64,000 nucleotides of DNA, taken from Bailinhaonella thermotolerans (GTDB lineage: Bacteria; Actinomycetota; Actinomycetes; Streptosporangiales; Streptosporangiaceae). The stretch is taken from contig NZ_QZEY01000021.1 in assembly GCF_003594875.1 (NCBI RefSeq), positions 96,067 through 160,066 of the forward strand, written 5' to 3'. The position numbers were made by a program, and so were the translations under genes. The notes beneath the pieces are model-generated. The model was not told the origin of the DNA. It made no database searches and was given only the letters and a program-made list of their open reading frames with translations. Below are positions 42,401 to 51,038 of the stretch, one piece after another (position 1 is the stretch's first letter; every line of letters starts with the position of its first letter).

Positions 42401-42920
42401 CGAGCATCCGGGCGGCGACGTGCTCCTCGCGCGGGCCGTAGTGGTCCACCAGCTCGACCACCAGGTCGGGTACGGCGGCGCGCCAGGCGTCCAGCCGCGC
42501 GAGGGCGTCGTCGTAGCGGCGTTCGGCGACGGCGCGGCCCACGTCGGAGGCGGGCCCGACCAGGACGGTCAGGCCCCGGGCGTGCTCGGCGACGACCTCC
42601 CGGGTGACCGAGGGCCTCCCTCGCTCACCGGCGTGGGCGGCGGAGACCAGCCGGCAGAGGGAGCCCCATCCCCCGCCCCGGGCGAGCACGGTCACGCGCC
42701 GCCCCGCGGGCATCGTGAGGTCGGCGCCGAGGATCGCCCCGAGGCCGGCGTCGCGGCAGGCCAGGGCGTGCTTGACCGCGCCGTACAACCCGTCGCGGTC
42801 GGTCAGCGCCAGCCGGTCCATGCCCAGCTCGGCCGCCCGCCCGACCAGCGCGGCGGGGGTGCTCACGCCGTACCGAGGCGAGAAGGACGAGGCGACGTGC
42901 AGGTGTGCGAAGGGGTCCAT
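39456..42920 (-). CDS. dnaE2: Error-prone DNA polymerase DnaE2 (ImuC)
   Basis: This 1154-aa C-family polymerase has an N-terminal PHP domain (FAHLHVASSFSPRYG, LALTDRDGLYGAVK), a polymerase core (CAIRGSGAGSLVNHLIGISQ, GLPDIDLDVES catalytic Asp pair, CFQIESPGQREL, ISLFRPGPV, FGFCKAHAAAFALPTYQSAW) and a C-terminal OB fold. The 1150-aa size and its DUF6504 neighbour mark it as DnaE2, the SOS mutasome polymerase, rather than replicative DnaE1. ATG at 42920 is preferred over a TTG 15 nt upstream. It lies 81 nt downstream of the DUF6504 gene. Confidence 0.88.
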   Translation of the reverse strand: MDPFAHLHVASSFSPRYGVSTPAALVGRAAELGMDRLALTDRDGLYGAVKHALACRDAGLGAILGADLTMPAGRRVTVLARGGGWGSLCRLVSAAHAGERGRPSVTREVVAEHARGLTVLVGPASDVGRAVAERRYDDALARLDAWRAAVPDLVVELVDHYGPREEHVAARMLDLAGRLGVPAVLTNAVRYRDPSGAQVADVLDATRKLVPLHTRHLDDGGDHAYLKSGAEMARVAARICGPDHDAARRLLREIRTVSDRCVLDPEQDLGIGRLHLPEIGEDPVPLLRRRCEDGLYARGLERSREARERLAHEMDIIERKRLSGYFIAVAGIADLIRGLGIRCAIRGSGAGSLVNHLIGISQVDPLAHGLLMERFLSEGRVGLPDIDLDVESARRLDAYRAIYERYGEARVACVSMMETYRARSAIRDVGAAMGLPPAEIDAMAKAFPHIRARQIRAALQDLPELRASRLGGAQVETVFRLAESLDGLPRHIALHPCGVLVGNSTLRDRTPVERSLLEFPMSQFDKDDVEELGLLKLDVLGVRMQSAMAYSLREIARVDGVEVDLDAVPHDDSATYDMIQTGRTLGCFQIESPGQRELVSKLVPRTMHDLIVDISLFRPGPVNSDMVTPYLEARHGWRAASYPHPRLRDALAETEGVVVFHEQVLKVIDVMTGCGLSEAEKVRRTLSDPERRGTVRAWFEACALPEYDRETVDRAWHVLDAFGAFGFCKAHAAAFALPTYQSAWLKRHHTAAFFAGVLTHEPGMYPQRVILDDARQCGVEILPLDISKSGKQWRVERTETGGYGLRVPFSEVKGVSEAEVERMVAGQPYTSLADFWQRARPSRPVAERIVSIGGADALYGVRPGRPRWRPGRVTRRDLIAQVGALERALVPGAQMPIGFTETIVPGELPEMSEAEAVEAELAVLGMDVSRHIVSFHDELLDALGVVRSKDLLRQRSGAPILVAGVKVATQTPAVRSGQRVIFATLDDSTGPIDLTFFESVQGRYAATVFGSWLMVARGVVRRTGDRAVSLRAEGCWDLGELDAAWREGGLPAVHALMGTAVEPVARVGGRPIRYANGYRLSPYSDLGPPGRMSGHELAAASAAARRAAPEPLEAVPLGDLSGDDEDRPPRVVRAPRRLWHASQGSSGDVEALGA

Positions 42921-43001
42921 GGGCTGTCGTCCCAACGGTGGTGCGGTGAGGTGGTGCGGAGGCCGGGGCGCGACCCCGGCGAGACGGCGCGGGCATCGCC
43001 G

Positions 43002-43259
43002 TCAGTCCCAGGCGCGCAGCAGCAGCCAGCCCTGGCTGGCGGTGTCGTAGCGCAGCTCGTAGACGCCGATCTCGCGGTCGGGGGTGGCCTCCACGCGCCA
43101 GAACCTGCGCTCGCCCGGATCGGTCTCGGACGTCCTCCACCACTCCCGGGACCTCACCCAGTGATCGAGCACGCGGCGGACGACGTAGACCCGGTCGCGC
43201 CAGACGAACCTGATCGGCTGCCCCTCGCGCGTCCACACCTCGATGGGATCTCCGTACAT
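43002..43259 (-). CDS. DUF6504 family protein, upstream of dnaE2
   Basis: The 85-aa protein starts MYGDPIEVWTREGQPIRFVW and has YVVRRVLDHWVRSREWW, RRFWRVEATP and GVYELRYDTASQGWLLLRAW, the DUF6504 pattern that accompanies dnaE2 in Streptomyces. Probably a small mutasome accessory or regulator; the function is unproven. Expressed from a promoter with a LexA box at 43346. Confidence 0.85.
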   Translation of the reverse strand: MYGDPIEVWTREGQPIRFVWRDRVYVVRRVLDHWVRSREWWRTSETDPGERRFWRVEATPDREIGVYELRYDTASQGWLLLRAWD

Positions 43260-43345
43260 CCTGCTCAACGTCTTCTCCCGGCGATCTATACGATCTCTGT
43301 GTGCCCAGGGCCACCCGGGGGAAGAACAGGTAGCGTCGTCTTCGT

Positions 43346-43361
43346 TCGAACATACGTTCCC
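43346..43361. promoter_or_regulatory. LexA (SOS) box upstream of DUF6504-dnaE2
   Basis: TCGAACATACGTTCCC matches the actinobacterial SOS consensus TCGAACRNRYGTTCGA except in the last positions; the core GAAC-N4-GTTC is perfect. A weaker second site, TCGAACAAAAGTACTA, follows about 22 bp away. Located about 90-100 bp before the DUF6504 start. Confidence 0.8.
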
Positions 43362-43420
43362 ACAAGATCGAACAAAAGTACTAATCGCATACCTGACCAA
43401 ATCTTTACAAAACGCAACGA

Positions 43421-43452
43421 TCGCCGCACTTCGGACAGGCGAAGTGCGGCGA
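43421..43452 (-). terminator. Terminator of the MFS transporter gene
   Basis: Perfect 13-bp arms TCGCCGCACTTCG and CGAAGTGCGGCGA with a 6-nt loop lie 56 nt past the MFS stop. On the minus strand they are followed by TTGCGTTTTG. Confidence 0.75.
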
Positions 43453-43507
43453 CCGCTGGATTCCGGCTCCGGCACGGCTCACGCGGGCCGCGCCGGATCG
43501 CGACGTG

Positions 43508-45109
43508 TCAGATGTGGACCTGGACGGCGTCCTCGCTCTTGCGGCCGGCCTTGACGATCAGGCCGAGCGCGGCGGCGACCACGGCGACGACCGTGCTCAC
43601 CGTGAAGGCCAGGTGCAGACCGTCCATGAAGGACAGGTGCGCGGCCTTGGTGATCAGCTCGGCGACCGGGGCCGGCAGGTTCATCTGCGGCGTGATCGGG
43701 GCGATGCCCATGGAGACCGGCTGCTTCATGGCCTCGATCTGCTCCGGCGGGGGCGCCGGGAGCTTCAGCGCGGTGAAGTGGCCGGGCAGCACGTCGCCGA
43801 CCTTGCTCGCCATGACCGCGCCGAGCACCGCCGTGCCGAGCGAGCCGCCGACCTGCATGGCCGACTGCTGGAGGCCGCCGGCGACGCCGCTCAGCTCGGG
43901 CGCCGCGTTGCCCACGATGATCTCGGTCGCGCCGACCATGACCGGGGAGAGGCCGAAGGCCAGCAGCACGAACGGCAGCGCGGTCTGGCCGTACCCCGCG
44001 TCGATGTCCAGGCGCGAGAGCAGGAACATCGCGGTCGCGGTGATCAGCATGCCGCCCGCGATCGGGATCTTGGGGCCGAGCTTGCCGATGAGGAAGCCGG
44101 CCAGCGGCGAGGCGACGATCATGCCCGCGCTCATCGGCATCATGCGCAGGCCCGACTCCAGCGGCGACAGCCCGTGCACGTTCTGCAGGAAGAACGTGAG
44201 GAAGAACATCGCGCCGAACATCGAGAACGCGACCAGCACCATCAGCACGGTGCCGATGGACAGGGACGCCGAGCGGAACAGGCCGAGGGGCAGCAGCGGC
44301 TCCTTGGCGAACATCTGCCAGACCACGAACAGCACGGTCAGCACCAGCGCGCCGGCGAAGAAGCCCAGCGTGGCACCGTCGGCCCAGCCCCACTCGGGCG
44401 CCTTGATGATCGCCCAGATCAGGCAGAACATCGCGCCGGAGAGCAGGATCACGCCGGGGATGTCGATCCGCGAGAGCAGGCCCGCCTTGCTCTCCTTGAG
44501 CACCCAGATGCCCACCGCGAACGCGATCAGGCCGACCGGGACGTTGATGTAGAACACCGACTGCCAGCTCACGTGCTCGACGAGCAGGCCGCCCACGATC
44601 GGGCCGGCCGCGCTGGACACGCCGATCGCGGCGCCCCAGATGCCGATGGCCATGTTGAGCTTCTCGGCCGGGAACGCGGTGCGCAGCAGGGCGAGGGCGG
44701 CGGGCTGGAGCAGCGCGCCGAACAGGCCCTGCAGCACGCGGAACGCGATCAGCCAGCCGACGCCGCTGGACAGGCCGATGGCGAGCGAGGTGAGCGCGAA
44801 GCCCGCGATGCCGACCATGAACACGGCCTTGTGCCCGAACAGGTCGCCGAGCTTGCCGGCGGTGATCAGGAACACGGCGAGCGCGAGCAGGTAACCGCTG
44901 GTGACCCACTGCAGCTCCTGGATGCTGGCGCCGAGGTCGGCGGCGATCGCCGGGTTGGCGATGGCCACGACGGTGCCGTCGAGCATCACCATGATCACGC
45001 CCAGCGCGACCGCCAGCAGGGTCAGCCACGGGTGCCCGTGGCCGCGCCGTCCGGCGGGCTCCTTCGGCGGCTGGGGCGCGCCCAGCGTGGCTGCTGGCGC
45101 TTGAGACAT
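43508..45109 (-). CDS. DHA2-family MFS drug exporter (EmrB/QacA type)
   Basis: The 533-aa protein has about 14 membrane helices. The family motif MLDGTVVAIANPAIAADLGA is in helix 1; AGKLGDLFGHKAVFMVGI is motif A; FRVLQGLFGALLQPAALALL and IGVSSAAGPIVGGLLVEHVS (motif C, antiporter) follow. Proton-driven multidrug export at the plasma membrane is expected. Divergent from a TetR gene that probably represses it. Confidence 0.92.
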   Translation of the reverse strand: MSQAPAATLGAPQPPKEPAGRRGHGHPWLTLLAVALGVIMVMLDGTVVAIANPAIAADLGASIQELQWVTSGYLLALAVFLITAGKLGDLFGHKAVFMVGIAGFALTSLAIGLSSGVGWLIAFRVLQGLFGALLQPAALALLRTAFPAEKLNMAIGIWGAAIGVSSAAGPIVGGLLVEHVSWQSVFYINVPVGLIAFAVGIWVLKESKAGLLSRIDIPGVILLSGAMFCLIWAIIKAPEWGWADGATLGFFAGALVLTVLFVVWQMFAKEPLLPLGLFRSASLSIGTVLMVLVAFSMFGAMFFLTFFLQNVHGLSPLESGLRMMPMSAGMIVASPLAGFLIGKLGPKIPIAGGMLITATAMFLLSRLDIDAGYGQTALPFVLLAFGLSPVMVGATEIIVGNAAPELSGVAGGLQQSAMQVGGSLGTAVLGAVMASKVGDVLPGHFTALKLPAPPPEQIEAMKQPVSMGIAPITPQMNLPAPVAELITKAAHLSFMDGLHLAFTVSTVVAVVAAALGLIVKAGRKSEDAVQVHI

Positions 45110-45250
45110 CGGAAGTCCCCCTCAAGTCAATACAAAGCAGGCAACAGGGGCCACGGTAGTGACAGCGACTGACAAAACACAAATCATTAAGTTCCGGCAG
45201 TTGCTGACATGTGGCACACTCTGAACGAAGTGCGACGAGGAGGTGTCCAG

Positions 45251-45898
45251 ATGGCGACGGCCGCGCCCGGCCTGCGCGAGCGCAAGAAGCGGCGGACCCG
45301 CATCGCGCTCATCGACGCGGCGCTGGACCTCTTCCTCGCCCACGGCTACGAGGCCACGACCATCGACCAGATCGTCGCGGCCGTGGAGGTGTCGCAGCGC
45401 ACCTTCTTCCGCTACTTCAGCAACAAGGAGGAGGTCGCGCTCTCTGTTCCCATCGAGGTGGAACAGAATTTCCTTCGGGCCGTCCGCGAGCGGCCCGTGC
45501 ACGAGGCCCCGTTCGACGTCCTCGTCGGCGCCGTCCGCGGCGCCATGCGCTCCATCGAGGGCGAGGGCCCCGAGGAGCGCGAGCGCTTCCTCAAGTCGCA
45601 CGAGCTGATCGAGCGCACCCCCGTCCTCCTGGCCGGCAACGTCCGCCGGTCCATGGAGACGGAGAAGCTCATCGTCGCCGAGATCGCCCGCCGCCGCGGC
45701 CTGGACCCCGCCGCGGACCGCCGGCCCCACATGATCGTCTCGCTCTTCATGGGCGTCCTCCGCGGCACCGTCGACTTCTGCTTCGGCCCCGACGCCCATC
45801 TCGGCGGCCCCCCGACCCTCCAGTCCCTCGCCACCGCGCTGGAGGAGGGCATCGCCTTCGCCCGGGCCTCCCTGCGCCCCGGCTGGGACCGCATCTGA
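45251..45898 (+). CDS. TetR-family regulator of the MFS exporter
   Basis: The 215-aa protein has an HTH in LIDAALDLFLAHGYEATTID and IVAAVEVSQRTFFRYFSNKE. The ATG at 45251 is preceded by AGGAGGT at 6 nt, which decides it over an in-frame ATG 42 nt upstream. The 141-bp divergent gap holds TGACA direct repeats and a CAGCGACTG/CAGTTGCTG pair as possible sites. Confidence 0.9.
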   Translation: MATAAPGLRERKKRRTRIALIDAALDLFLAHGYEATTIDQIVAAVEVSQRTFFRYFSNKEEVALSVPIEVEQNFLRAVRERPVHEAPFDVLVGAVRGAMRSIEGEGPEERERFLKSHELIERTPVLLAGNVRRSMETEKLIVAEIARRRGLDPAADRRPHMIVSLFMGVLRGTVDFCFGPDAHLGGPPTLQSLATALEEGIAFARASLRPGWDRI

Positions 45899-45928
45899 CC
45901 CCGTTCCCCGTACGGCCCGCGCCGGCCT

Positions 45929-45997
45929 CCCCTTTCCCGTACGGCCGGCGCCGGCCGCCCCCGCCGTACGGCCCGCGCCGGCCGTACCGGAAAGGGG
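45929..45997. terminator. Long hairpin between convergent genes, CGTACGGC family
   Basis: Arms at 45929-45951 (begins CCCCTTTCCCGTACGG) and 45975-45997 (ends CCGTACCGGAAAGGGG) pair over 22 of 23 bp with a 23-nt loop that itself carries another CCGTACGGC. It lies between the TetR gene and cobN. The rest of 45899-46130 holds only further CGTACGGC units and GC-rich sequence. Confidence 0.75.
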
Positions 45998-46130
45998 GCG
46001 AGCGGTGAGCCGGGGCGGTCGGGGCTCGCGGGCGGCCCCGGCGAGCGCGACGCCGAGGACGGGGTGGCGCGGCACGGGCGCGGGACTCCGGACCCGCCGC
46101 CGGCGAGCGGGCGGGCCGGGAGCGGGGCGC

Positions 46131-49100
46131 CTACTCGCCGGCCTCCAGGTCGCCTTCGAGGTCGAGGTAGGTCTGGCGGAGGGACTTCAGGGTCTCGGGG
46201 TCGGGGTTCCGCCACAGGGCGCGGTCGGCGGCCTCCAGGAGGCGTTCGGTGATGCCGCGGAGGGCCCAGGGGTTGGACTTCTCCATGAAGGCGCGGTTCT
46301 CGGGGTCGAAGACGTACTCGGCGGCGAGCTTCTCGTACATCCAGTCGTCCACCACGCCGGCGGTGGCGTCGTAGCCGAAGAGGTAGTCCACGGTGGCGGC
46401 GAGCTCGAAGGCGCCCTTGTAACCGTGCCGGCGCATGGCGGCGATCCACCGGGGGTTCACCACGCGGGCGCGGAAGACCCGGTGGGTCTCCTCGGCGAGG
46501 GTCCGCGTCCGCACCTGGTCGGGCACCGCCGAGTCGCCGACGTACGCCGCCGGGTCGGCGCCCGTGAGCGCGCGGACCATGGCGACCATGCCGCCGTGGT
46601 ACTGGAAGTAGTCGTCGGAGTCGACGATGTCGTGCTCGCGGGTGTCCTGGTTCTTCGCGGCCACCGAGATGCGGCGGAAGGCCGCCTCCATGTCGGCGCG
46701 GGCCTCGCGGCCGTCCAGGCCCCGGCCGTAGGCGTAGCCGCCCCAGACGGCGTAGACCTCGGCCAGGTCGGCGTCGTCGCGCCAGTTGCGGGCGTCGATG
46801 AGCGGGAGCAGGCCCGCGCCGTACGCGCCGGGCTTGGAGCCGAAGATGCGGGTGGTGGCGCGCCGCCAGTCGCCGTGGTCCTCCGCGTCCCGCAGGGCGT
46901 GGGCGCGGACGTGGTTGCCCGGCTCGTCCAGCTCGGCCACCGCCCGGATCGCGTCGTCGATCAGCGCGATGACGTGGGGGAACGCGTCGCGGAAGAAGCC
47001 GGAGATGCGCAGGGTGACGTCGATGCGGGGACGGCCCAGCTCCTCCGCCGGGACGATCTCGAACCCGGTCACGCGGCGGGAGGCGTCGTCCCAGACCGGG
47101 CGGCAGCCGATCAGGGCCAGGACCTCGGCGATGTCGTCGCCCTGGGTGCGCATGGCGCTCGTGCCCCAGACGGTGAGGCCGACGGAGCGGGGGTACTCCC
47201 CGGTGTCGGCCAGGTGCCGGGCGATGAGCGAGTCGGCCAGCGCCGCGCCGACGTCCCAGGCGTTGCGGGACGGGATGGCCTTGGGGTCCACCGAGTAGAA
47301 GTTGCGGCCGGTCGGCAGGACGTTGACCAGGCCCCGGGTGGGCGAGCCCGACGGGCCCGCCGGGACGTAGCCGCCGTCGAGGGCGTGCAGGACCGAGTCG
47401 ATCTCGCCGGCGGTGGCCTCCAGGCGCGGGACCACCTCGTCCGCCGCGAACTCCAGCACCCGCGTCACGTCCGGCACGTCCTCGCCGAGCACGTCGCGGG
47501 TCACGCGGGCGGCCGTGCGCGGGTCCCAGTCGCCCACGTCCATCGCGACGACCAGCCTGCGGGCCAGCTCCTCCAGCTCGTCCACGAGGTCGGAGTTGCG
47601 CCGCCGCGCGCCGGAGCCGGAGTCGCCGGCGAGGGCGCCCGGGTCGGCGAGGAGGGCCTTCTCGTCCCAGCCGCGCGAGGCGGCGACGGCGGCGCGCAGG
47701 CCGGGGAGGGCGCCGGCGCGGCCGCCCCAGACCTGGGAGGCGCGGAGCACGGCGAGGACCAGGTTGACCCGGGCCTCTCCGGCGGGGGCCTGGCCGAGGA
47801 TGTGCAGCCCGTCGCGGATCTGGACGTCCTTGATCTCGCAGAGGTAGCCGTCCACGTGGAGCAGGAAGTCGTCGAAGTCCGCGGGCTCCTCCTCCACGTG
47901 CAGGTCGTGGTGGAGCTGCGCCGCCTTGATCAGCGTCCAGATCTGGGCGCGCACGGCGGGCAGCTTGGCGGGGTCGAGCGCCTGGACGGTGGCGTACTCG
48001 TCGAGGAGCTGCTCCAGCTTGGCCAGGTCGCCGTAGGAGTCGGCGCGGGCCATCGGCGGGACCAGGTGGTCCACGACGGTGGCGTGGCCGCGCCGCTTGG
48101 CCTGCGTGCCCTCGCCCGGGTCGTTCACGATGAACGGGTAGACCAGCGGCAGGGGCCCGAGCACGGCGTCGGGCGCGCACCCGGCGGACAGGCCCAGGCC
48201 CTTGCCGGGCAGCCACTCCAGGGTGCCGTGCTTGCCCAGGTGGATCACCGCGTCGGCCCCGAAGGTCCGGTCGAGCCAGCGGTAGGCGGCCAGGTAGTGG
48301 TGGGACGGTGGCAGGTCCGGGTCGTGGTAGATCGCGACCGGGTTCTCGCCGAACCCCCGCGGCGGCTGGATCATCAGCACGACGTTGCCGAACCGCAGCG
48401 ATGCGAGGACGATGTCGTCGCCGTCCACGTAGAGCGAGCCCGGCGGCTCCCCCCAGTGCTCGGTCATCGCGGCCCGCAGCGGCTCCGGCAGCGTCGCGAA
48501 CCACTCCCGGTAGTCGGCCAGCGGCACCCGCGCCTGGGCGTCCCTGAGCTGGTCCTCGGTCAGCCACTCCACGTCGTGCCCGCCCGCCGCGATCAGCGCG
48601 TGGATCAGCGAGTCGCCGTCCTCGGGGTATCCGCCGACGGTGTACCCCGCCTCGCGCAGGGCGTCCAGCAGGAGTACGGCGGACGCGGGCGTGTCCAGCC
48701 CCACCGCGTTCCCGACCCGGGCGTGCTTGGTGGGGTAGGAGGACAGGACCAGGCCGATCCTCTTGTCGGCGTTCGGCCGGTGCCGCAGGCGGGCGTGGCG
48801 TACGGCCGTGGCGGCGACCCGCCGGGCCCGCTCGGGGTCCGCCACGTAGACCGGGATGCCGTCGGGGCCGTTCTCCTTGAACGAGAACGGCACGGAGATC
48901 AGCCGCCCGTCGAACTCCGGGATCGCCACCTGCATCGCCGCGTCCATGGGGGTCAACGCCGCGTCCGACTCCTCCCACGCGCGGCGGGAGGAGGTCAGGC
49001 ACAGGCCCTGGATCACCGGGACGTCCAGCTCGGCCAGCGCGCCGGCGTCCCAGGCGTCCTCGTCGCCGCCCGCGCTCGCGCCCGCGGCCACGCTCCCGCC

Positions 49101-49745
49101 GCCGGCGAGCACGGTCGCGACCAGCGCGTCGGCCGCGCCCAGCAGGCCGAGCAGCCCGGGGTCGGCCCCGCGCAGCGATCCGCAGTAGACCGGGAGGGCG
49201 TTCGCGCCCTCGGCCTCGACCGCCTCCGCCAGCGCCTCGACGAACCCGGTGTTCCCGGAGAGCTCGTGCGCCCGGTAGTAGACGATCCCCACGGTCGGCC
49301 GCCCCGGCTCCCGGACGCGCTCGCGCACGCCGTACGCCGGCATGGTCTCGGGCGGGGCGAAGCCCTCCCCGGTGAGCAGCACGGTGTCGGACAGGAAGCG
49401 CCGCAGCTCGCGGAGGTTGCCCACGCCGCCCTCGCGGAGGTAGCCGAGAGCCTCGGCGGCCACGCCGGCGGGGACGGTGGACAGGGCCATCAGCTCGGCG
49501 TCGGGGTCGGCCTCGCCGCCCAGCGCGACCAGCGGGACCCCGCTCGCGCGCAGCGCCTCGACGCCCTCCGGCCAGGTCTTCACCCCGCCCAGCAGCCGCA
49601 GCACCACCACGTCGGCGCCCGCGGCCAGCGAGGACGCCTCGTCCGGGCCCGTCCGGGCCGGGTTGGCCACGGCGTATCCCCCGGCCGCGCGCGCGGCGAG
49701 CAGCTCCGTGTCGGCGGTGGACAGCAACAGAACGCGCGCGGCCAC
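46131..49745 (-). CDS. cobN: Cobaltochelatase large subunit
   Basis: The 1204-aa CobN/BchH-like protein inserts Co(II) into hydrogenobyrinate a,c-diamide with the AAA+/VWA partner at 17341-19524. It has VGIVYYRAHELSGNTGFVEA, GLVLSSYPTKHARVGNAVGL, ADAVIHLGKHGTLEWLPGKG (metal-site His region), YPFIVNDPGEGTQAKRRGH and GGYAYGRGLDGREA. The GTG at 49745 has GGGGAGGGG at 7 nt. It stands alone, about 26 kb from chlID. No riboswitch core is visible in its 300-bp upstream region. Confidence 0.95.
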   Translation of the reverse strand: MAARVLLLSTADTELLAARAAGGYAVANPARTGPDEASSLAAGADVVVLRLLGGVKTWPEGVEALRASGVPLVALGGEADPDAELMALSTVPAGVAAEALGYLREGGVGNLRELRRFLSDTVLLTGEGFAPPETMPAYGVRERVREPGRPTVGIVYYRAHELSGNTGFVEALAEAVEAEGANALPVYCGSLRGADPGLLGLLGAADALVATVLAGGGSVAAGASAGGDEDAWDAGALAELDVPVIQGLCLTSSRRAWEESDAALTPMDAAMQVAIPEFDGRLISVPFSFKENGPDGIPVYVADPERARRVAATAVRHARLRHRPNADKRIGLVLSSYPTKHARVGNAVGLDTPASAVLLLDALREAGYTVGGYPEDGDSLIHALIAAGGHDVEWLTEDQLRDAQARVPLADYREWFATLPEPLRAAMTEHWGEPPGSLYVDGDDIVLASLRFGNVVLMIQPPRGFGENPVAIYHDPDLPPSHHYLAAYRWLDRTFGADAVIHLGKHGTLEWLPGKGLGLSAGCAPDAVLGPLPLVYPFIVNDPGEGTQAKRRGHATVVDHLVPPMARADSYGDLAKLEQLLDEYATVQALDPAKLPAVRAQIWTLIKAAQLHHDLHVEEEPADFDDFLLHVDGYLCEIKDVQIRDGLHILGQAPAGEARVNLVLAVLRASQVWGGRAGALPGLRAAVAASRGWDEKALLADPGALAGDSGSGARRRNSDLVDELEELARRLVVAMDVGDWDPRTAARVTRDVLGEDVPDVTRVLEFAADEVVPRLEATAGEIDSVLHALDGGYVPAGPSGSPTRGLVNVLPTGRNFYSVDPKAIPSRNAWDVGAALADSLIARHLADTGEYPRSVGLTVWGTSAMRTQGDDIAEVLALIGCRPVWDDASRRVTGFEIVPAEELGRPRIDVTLRISGFFRDAFPHVIALIDDAIRAVAELDEPGNHVRAHALRDAEDHGDWRRATTRIFGSKPGAYGAGLLPLIDARNWRDDADLAEVYAVWGGYAYGRGLDGREARADMEAAFRRISVAAKNQDTREHDIVDSDDYFQYHGGMVAMVRALTGADPAAYVGDSAVPDQVRTRTLAEETHRVFRARVVNPRWIAAMRRHGYKGAFELAATVDYLFGYDATAGVVDDWMYEKLAAEYVFDPENRAFMEKSNPWALRGITERLLEAADRALWRNPDPETLKSLRQTYLDLEGDLEAGE

Positions 49746-50056
49746 GGACGCCCCTCCCCGATCGACAACGAACCGCTCGAATCGTAACGCTCCCGGCCCG
49801 GCCGGACGCCGCCCGGACTCCCGCCGCCCGGGCCACGGCGGACCGCCCGCCGCCGGAGGATCGCCCCGGAAGACGACCCCGAGGACGGCCCGGCGCCGGT
49901 CTCGGGGGCGGCCGTGGGGCGGCCCTGGGGCGGCCCTGGGGCGGGCACATCCAGTGAACATCCCGGCACCGGCAGTTCCCGTCGTCGCGGGGCGGCGGGC
50001 GGGGGCATTGCCGGGTCCCCGGGGCCTGCTTAGTGTGACGGCAGGGGGTGGGCCTG
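49746..50056. other. Divergent cobN/patatin intergenic region
   Basis: No gene seen. A TACGAT box lies about 40 nt before cobN on the minus strand. GGGGCGGCCCT is repeated in tandem near 49917-49942. The conserved cobalamin-riboswitch core was looked for on both strands and not found. Confidence 0.5.
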
Positions 50057-50878
50057 ATGGCGCGTCCGGAGATCGCCTTCGTGTTCGGCGGCGGGGGCCT
50101 GCTGGGCGCGCACGCCGCCGGCATGCTGCGGGCGCTGAACGAGGCCGGGGTCAAGGCCGACCTGGTGATCGGGTCGTCGGTGGGCGCGATCAGCGGGGCG
50201 TTCGCCGCGGCGGACCCGGCCATGGCGGTGGAGCGGCTCGACCGGTTCTGGCGGGCCGGGATCGTACGGCGGGCCTACTCCTCGGCCGCGCCGGGACGCC
50301 CGCCCTGGTGGCCGGCCGCGCCCCGGTCGAACTCCGGGCTGCGGCGGCTGCTGCGCGCGTTCCTGCCGGTCCGGCGGATCGAGGAGCTGGCGGTGCCGTA
50401 CCGCTGCGTGGCCTCGTGCGTGGAGACGGCCTCGGCCCGCTGGTTCGCGCGGGGGGAGCTGGCGCCCGCGGTGCTGGCGTCGGCGGCGGTGCCGGGGCTG
50501 CTGCCGCCGGTCGAGGCGGGCGGCGAGCACCTCGTGGACGGCGGGCTGGTCGAGGCGCTGCCCGTCCGCGAGGCGGTACGGCTGGGCGCCCGGACCGTCT
50601 ACGCGCTGCACGCGCCCCGGATCGAGCGGGGGCTGACCCCGCCGGTCCGGCCGGGGGAGACGGCGCTCGTGGCGTACGAGATCGCGCGGCGGCACCGGGC
50701 CGCGGCGGAGGTCGCGGAGGTCGGCGCGGCGCGCCCTGACGTGGCCGTCCACGTCCTCCCGTGCGACGTCGGGCACGCCGCGCCGCCGTCGCATTACCGA
50801 GATCTCGTGTCGGGCTGCGTGGAACGGGCATATCACGCGTCGAGCGCCTACCTCGCCGAGCACGAGCACGCACGCTGA
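50057..50878 (+). CDS. Patatin-like phospholipase/esterase
   Basis: The 273-aa protein has an oxyanion loop GGGGLLGAHAAG (Gly11-14), a nucleophile elbow GSSVG (Ser41) and catalytic Asp in VDGGLVEALPV, the Ser-Asp dyad of the patatin family. No signal peptide. An ATG at 50057 or a GTG three codons earlier could be the start, both behind GGCAGGGGG. Likely a cytoplasmic lipid acyl hydrolase. Confidence 0.9.
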   Translation: MARPEIAFVFGGGGLLGAHAAGMLRALNEAGVKADLVIGSSVGAISGAFAAADPAMAVERLDRFWRAGIVRRAYSSAAPGRPPWWPAAPRSNSGLRRLLRAFLPVRRIEELAVPYRCVASCVETASARWFARGELAPAVLASAAVPGLLPPVEAGGEHLVDGGLVEALPVREAVRLGARTVYALHAPRIERGLTPPVRPGETALVAYEIARRHRAAAEVAEVGAARPDVAVHVLPCDVGHAAPPSHYRDLVSGCVERAYHASSAYLAEHEHAR

Positions 50879-51038
50879 CACGGACATCGCACGAGGCAGG
50901 CGCCCGCGAGCCGGCGGCCGGGCACCGGGAGGCGCGCTCCCGGCACCCGGCCGTCCGCCCGCCGCGCCCGGCGGGGACGTGGCGCGCGGAGCCCGCCCGC
51001 GAAGGGCCGTCCAGGCGGGACGGTCGAGGCGGGACCGT

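Noticed and set aside
46005..49787. 1260-codon right-pointing frame opposite cobN
   Set aside because: Antisense shadow of a gene with unambiguous CobN motifs.
49746..50056. Possible cobalamin riboswitch upstream of cobN
   Set aside because: GGTGCCGGGATG-like pieces exist, but the conserved core seen at 19565-19735 and the B12 box are absent.
45412..50223. 1603-codon left-pointing frame across cobN
   Set aside because: Arg/Gly/Ala-rich shadow of cobN in another frame; contains no conserved domain.
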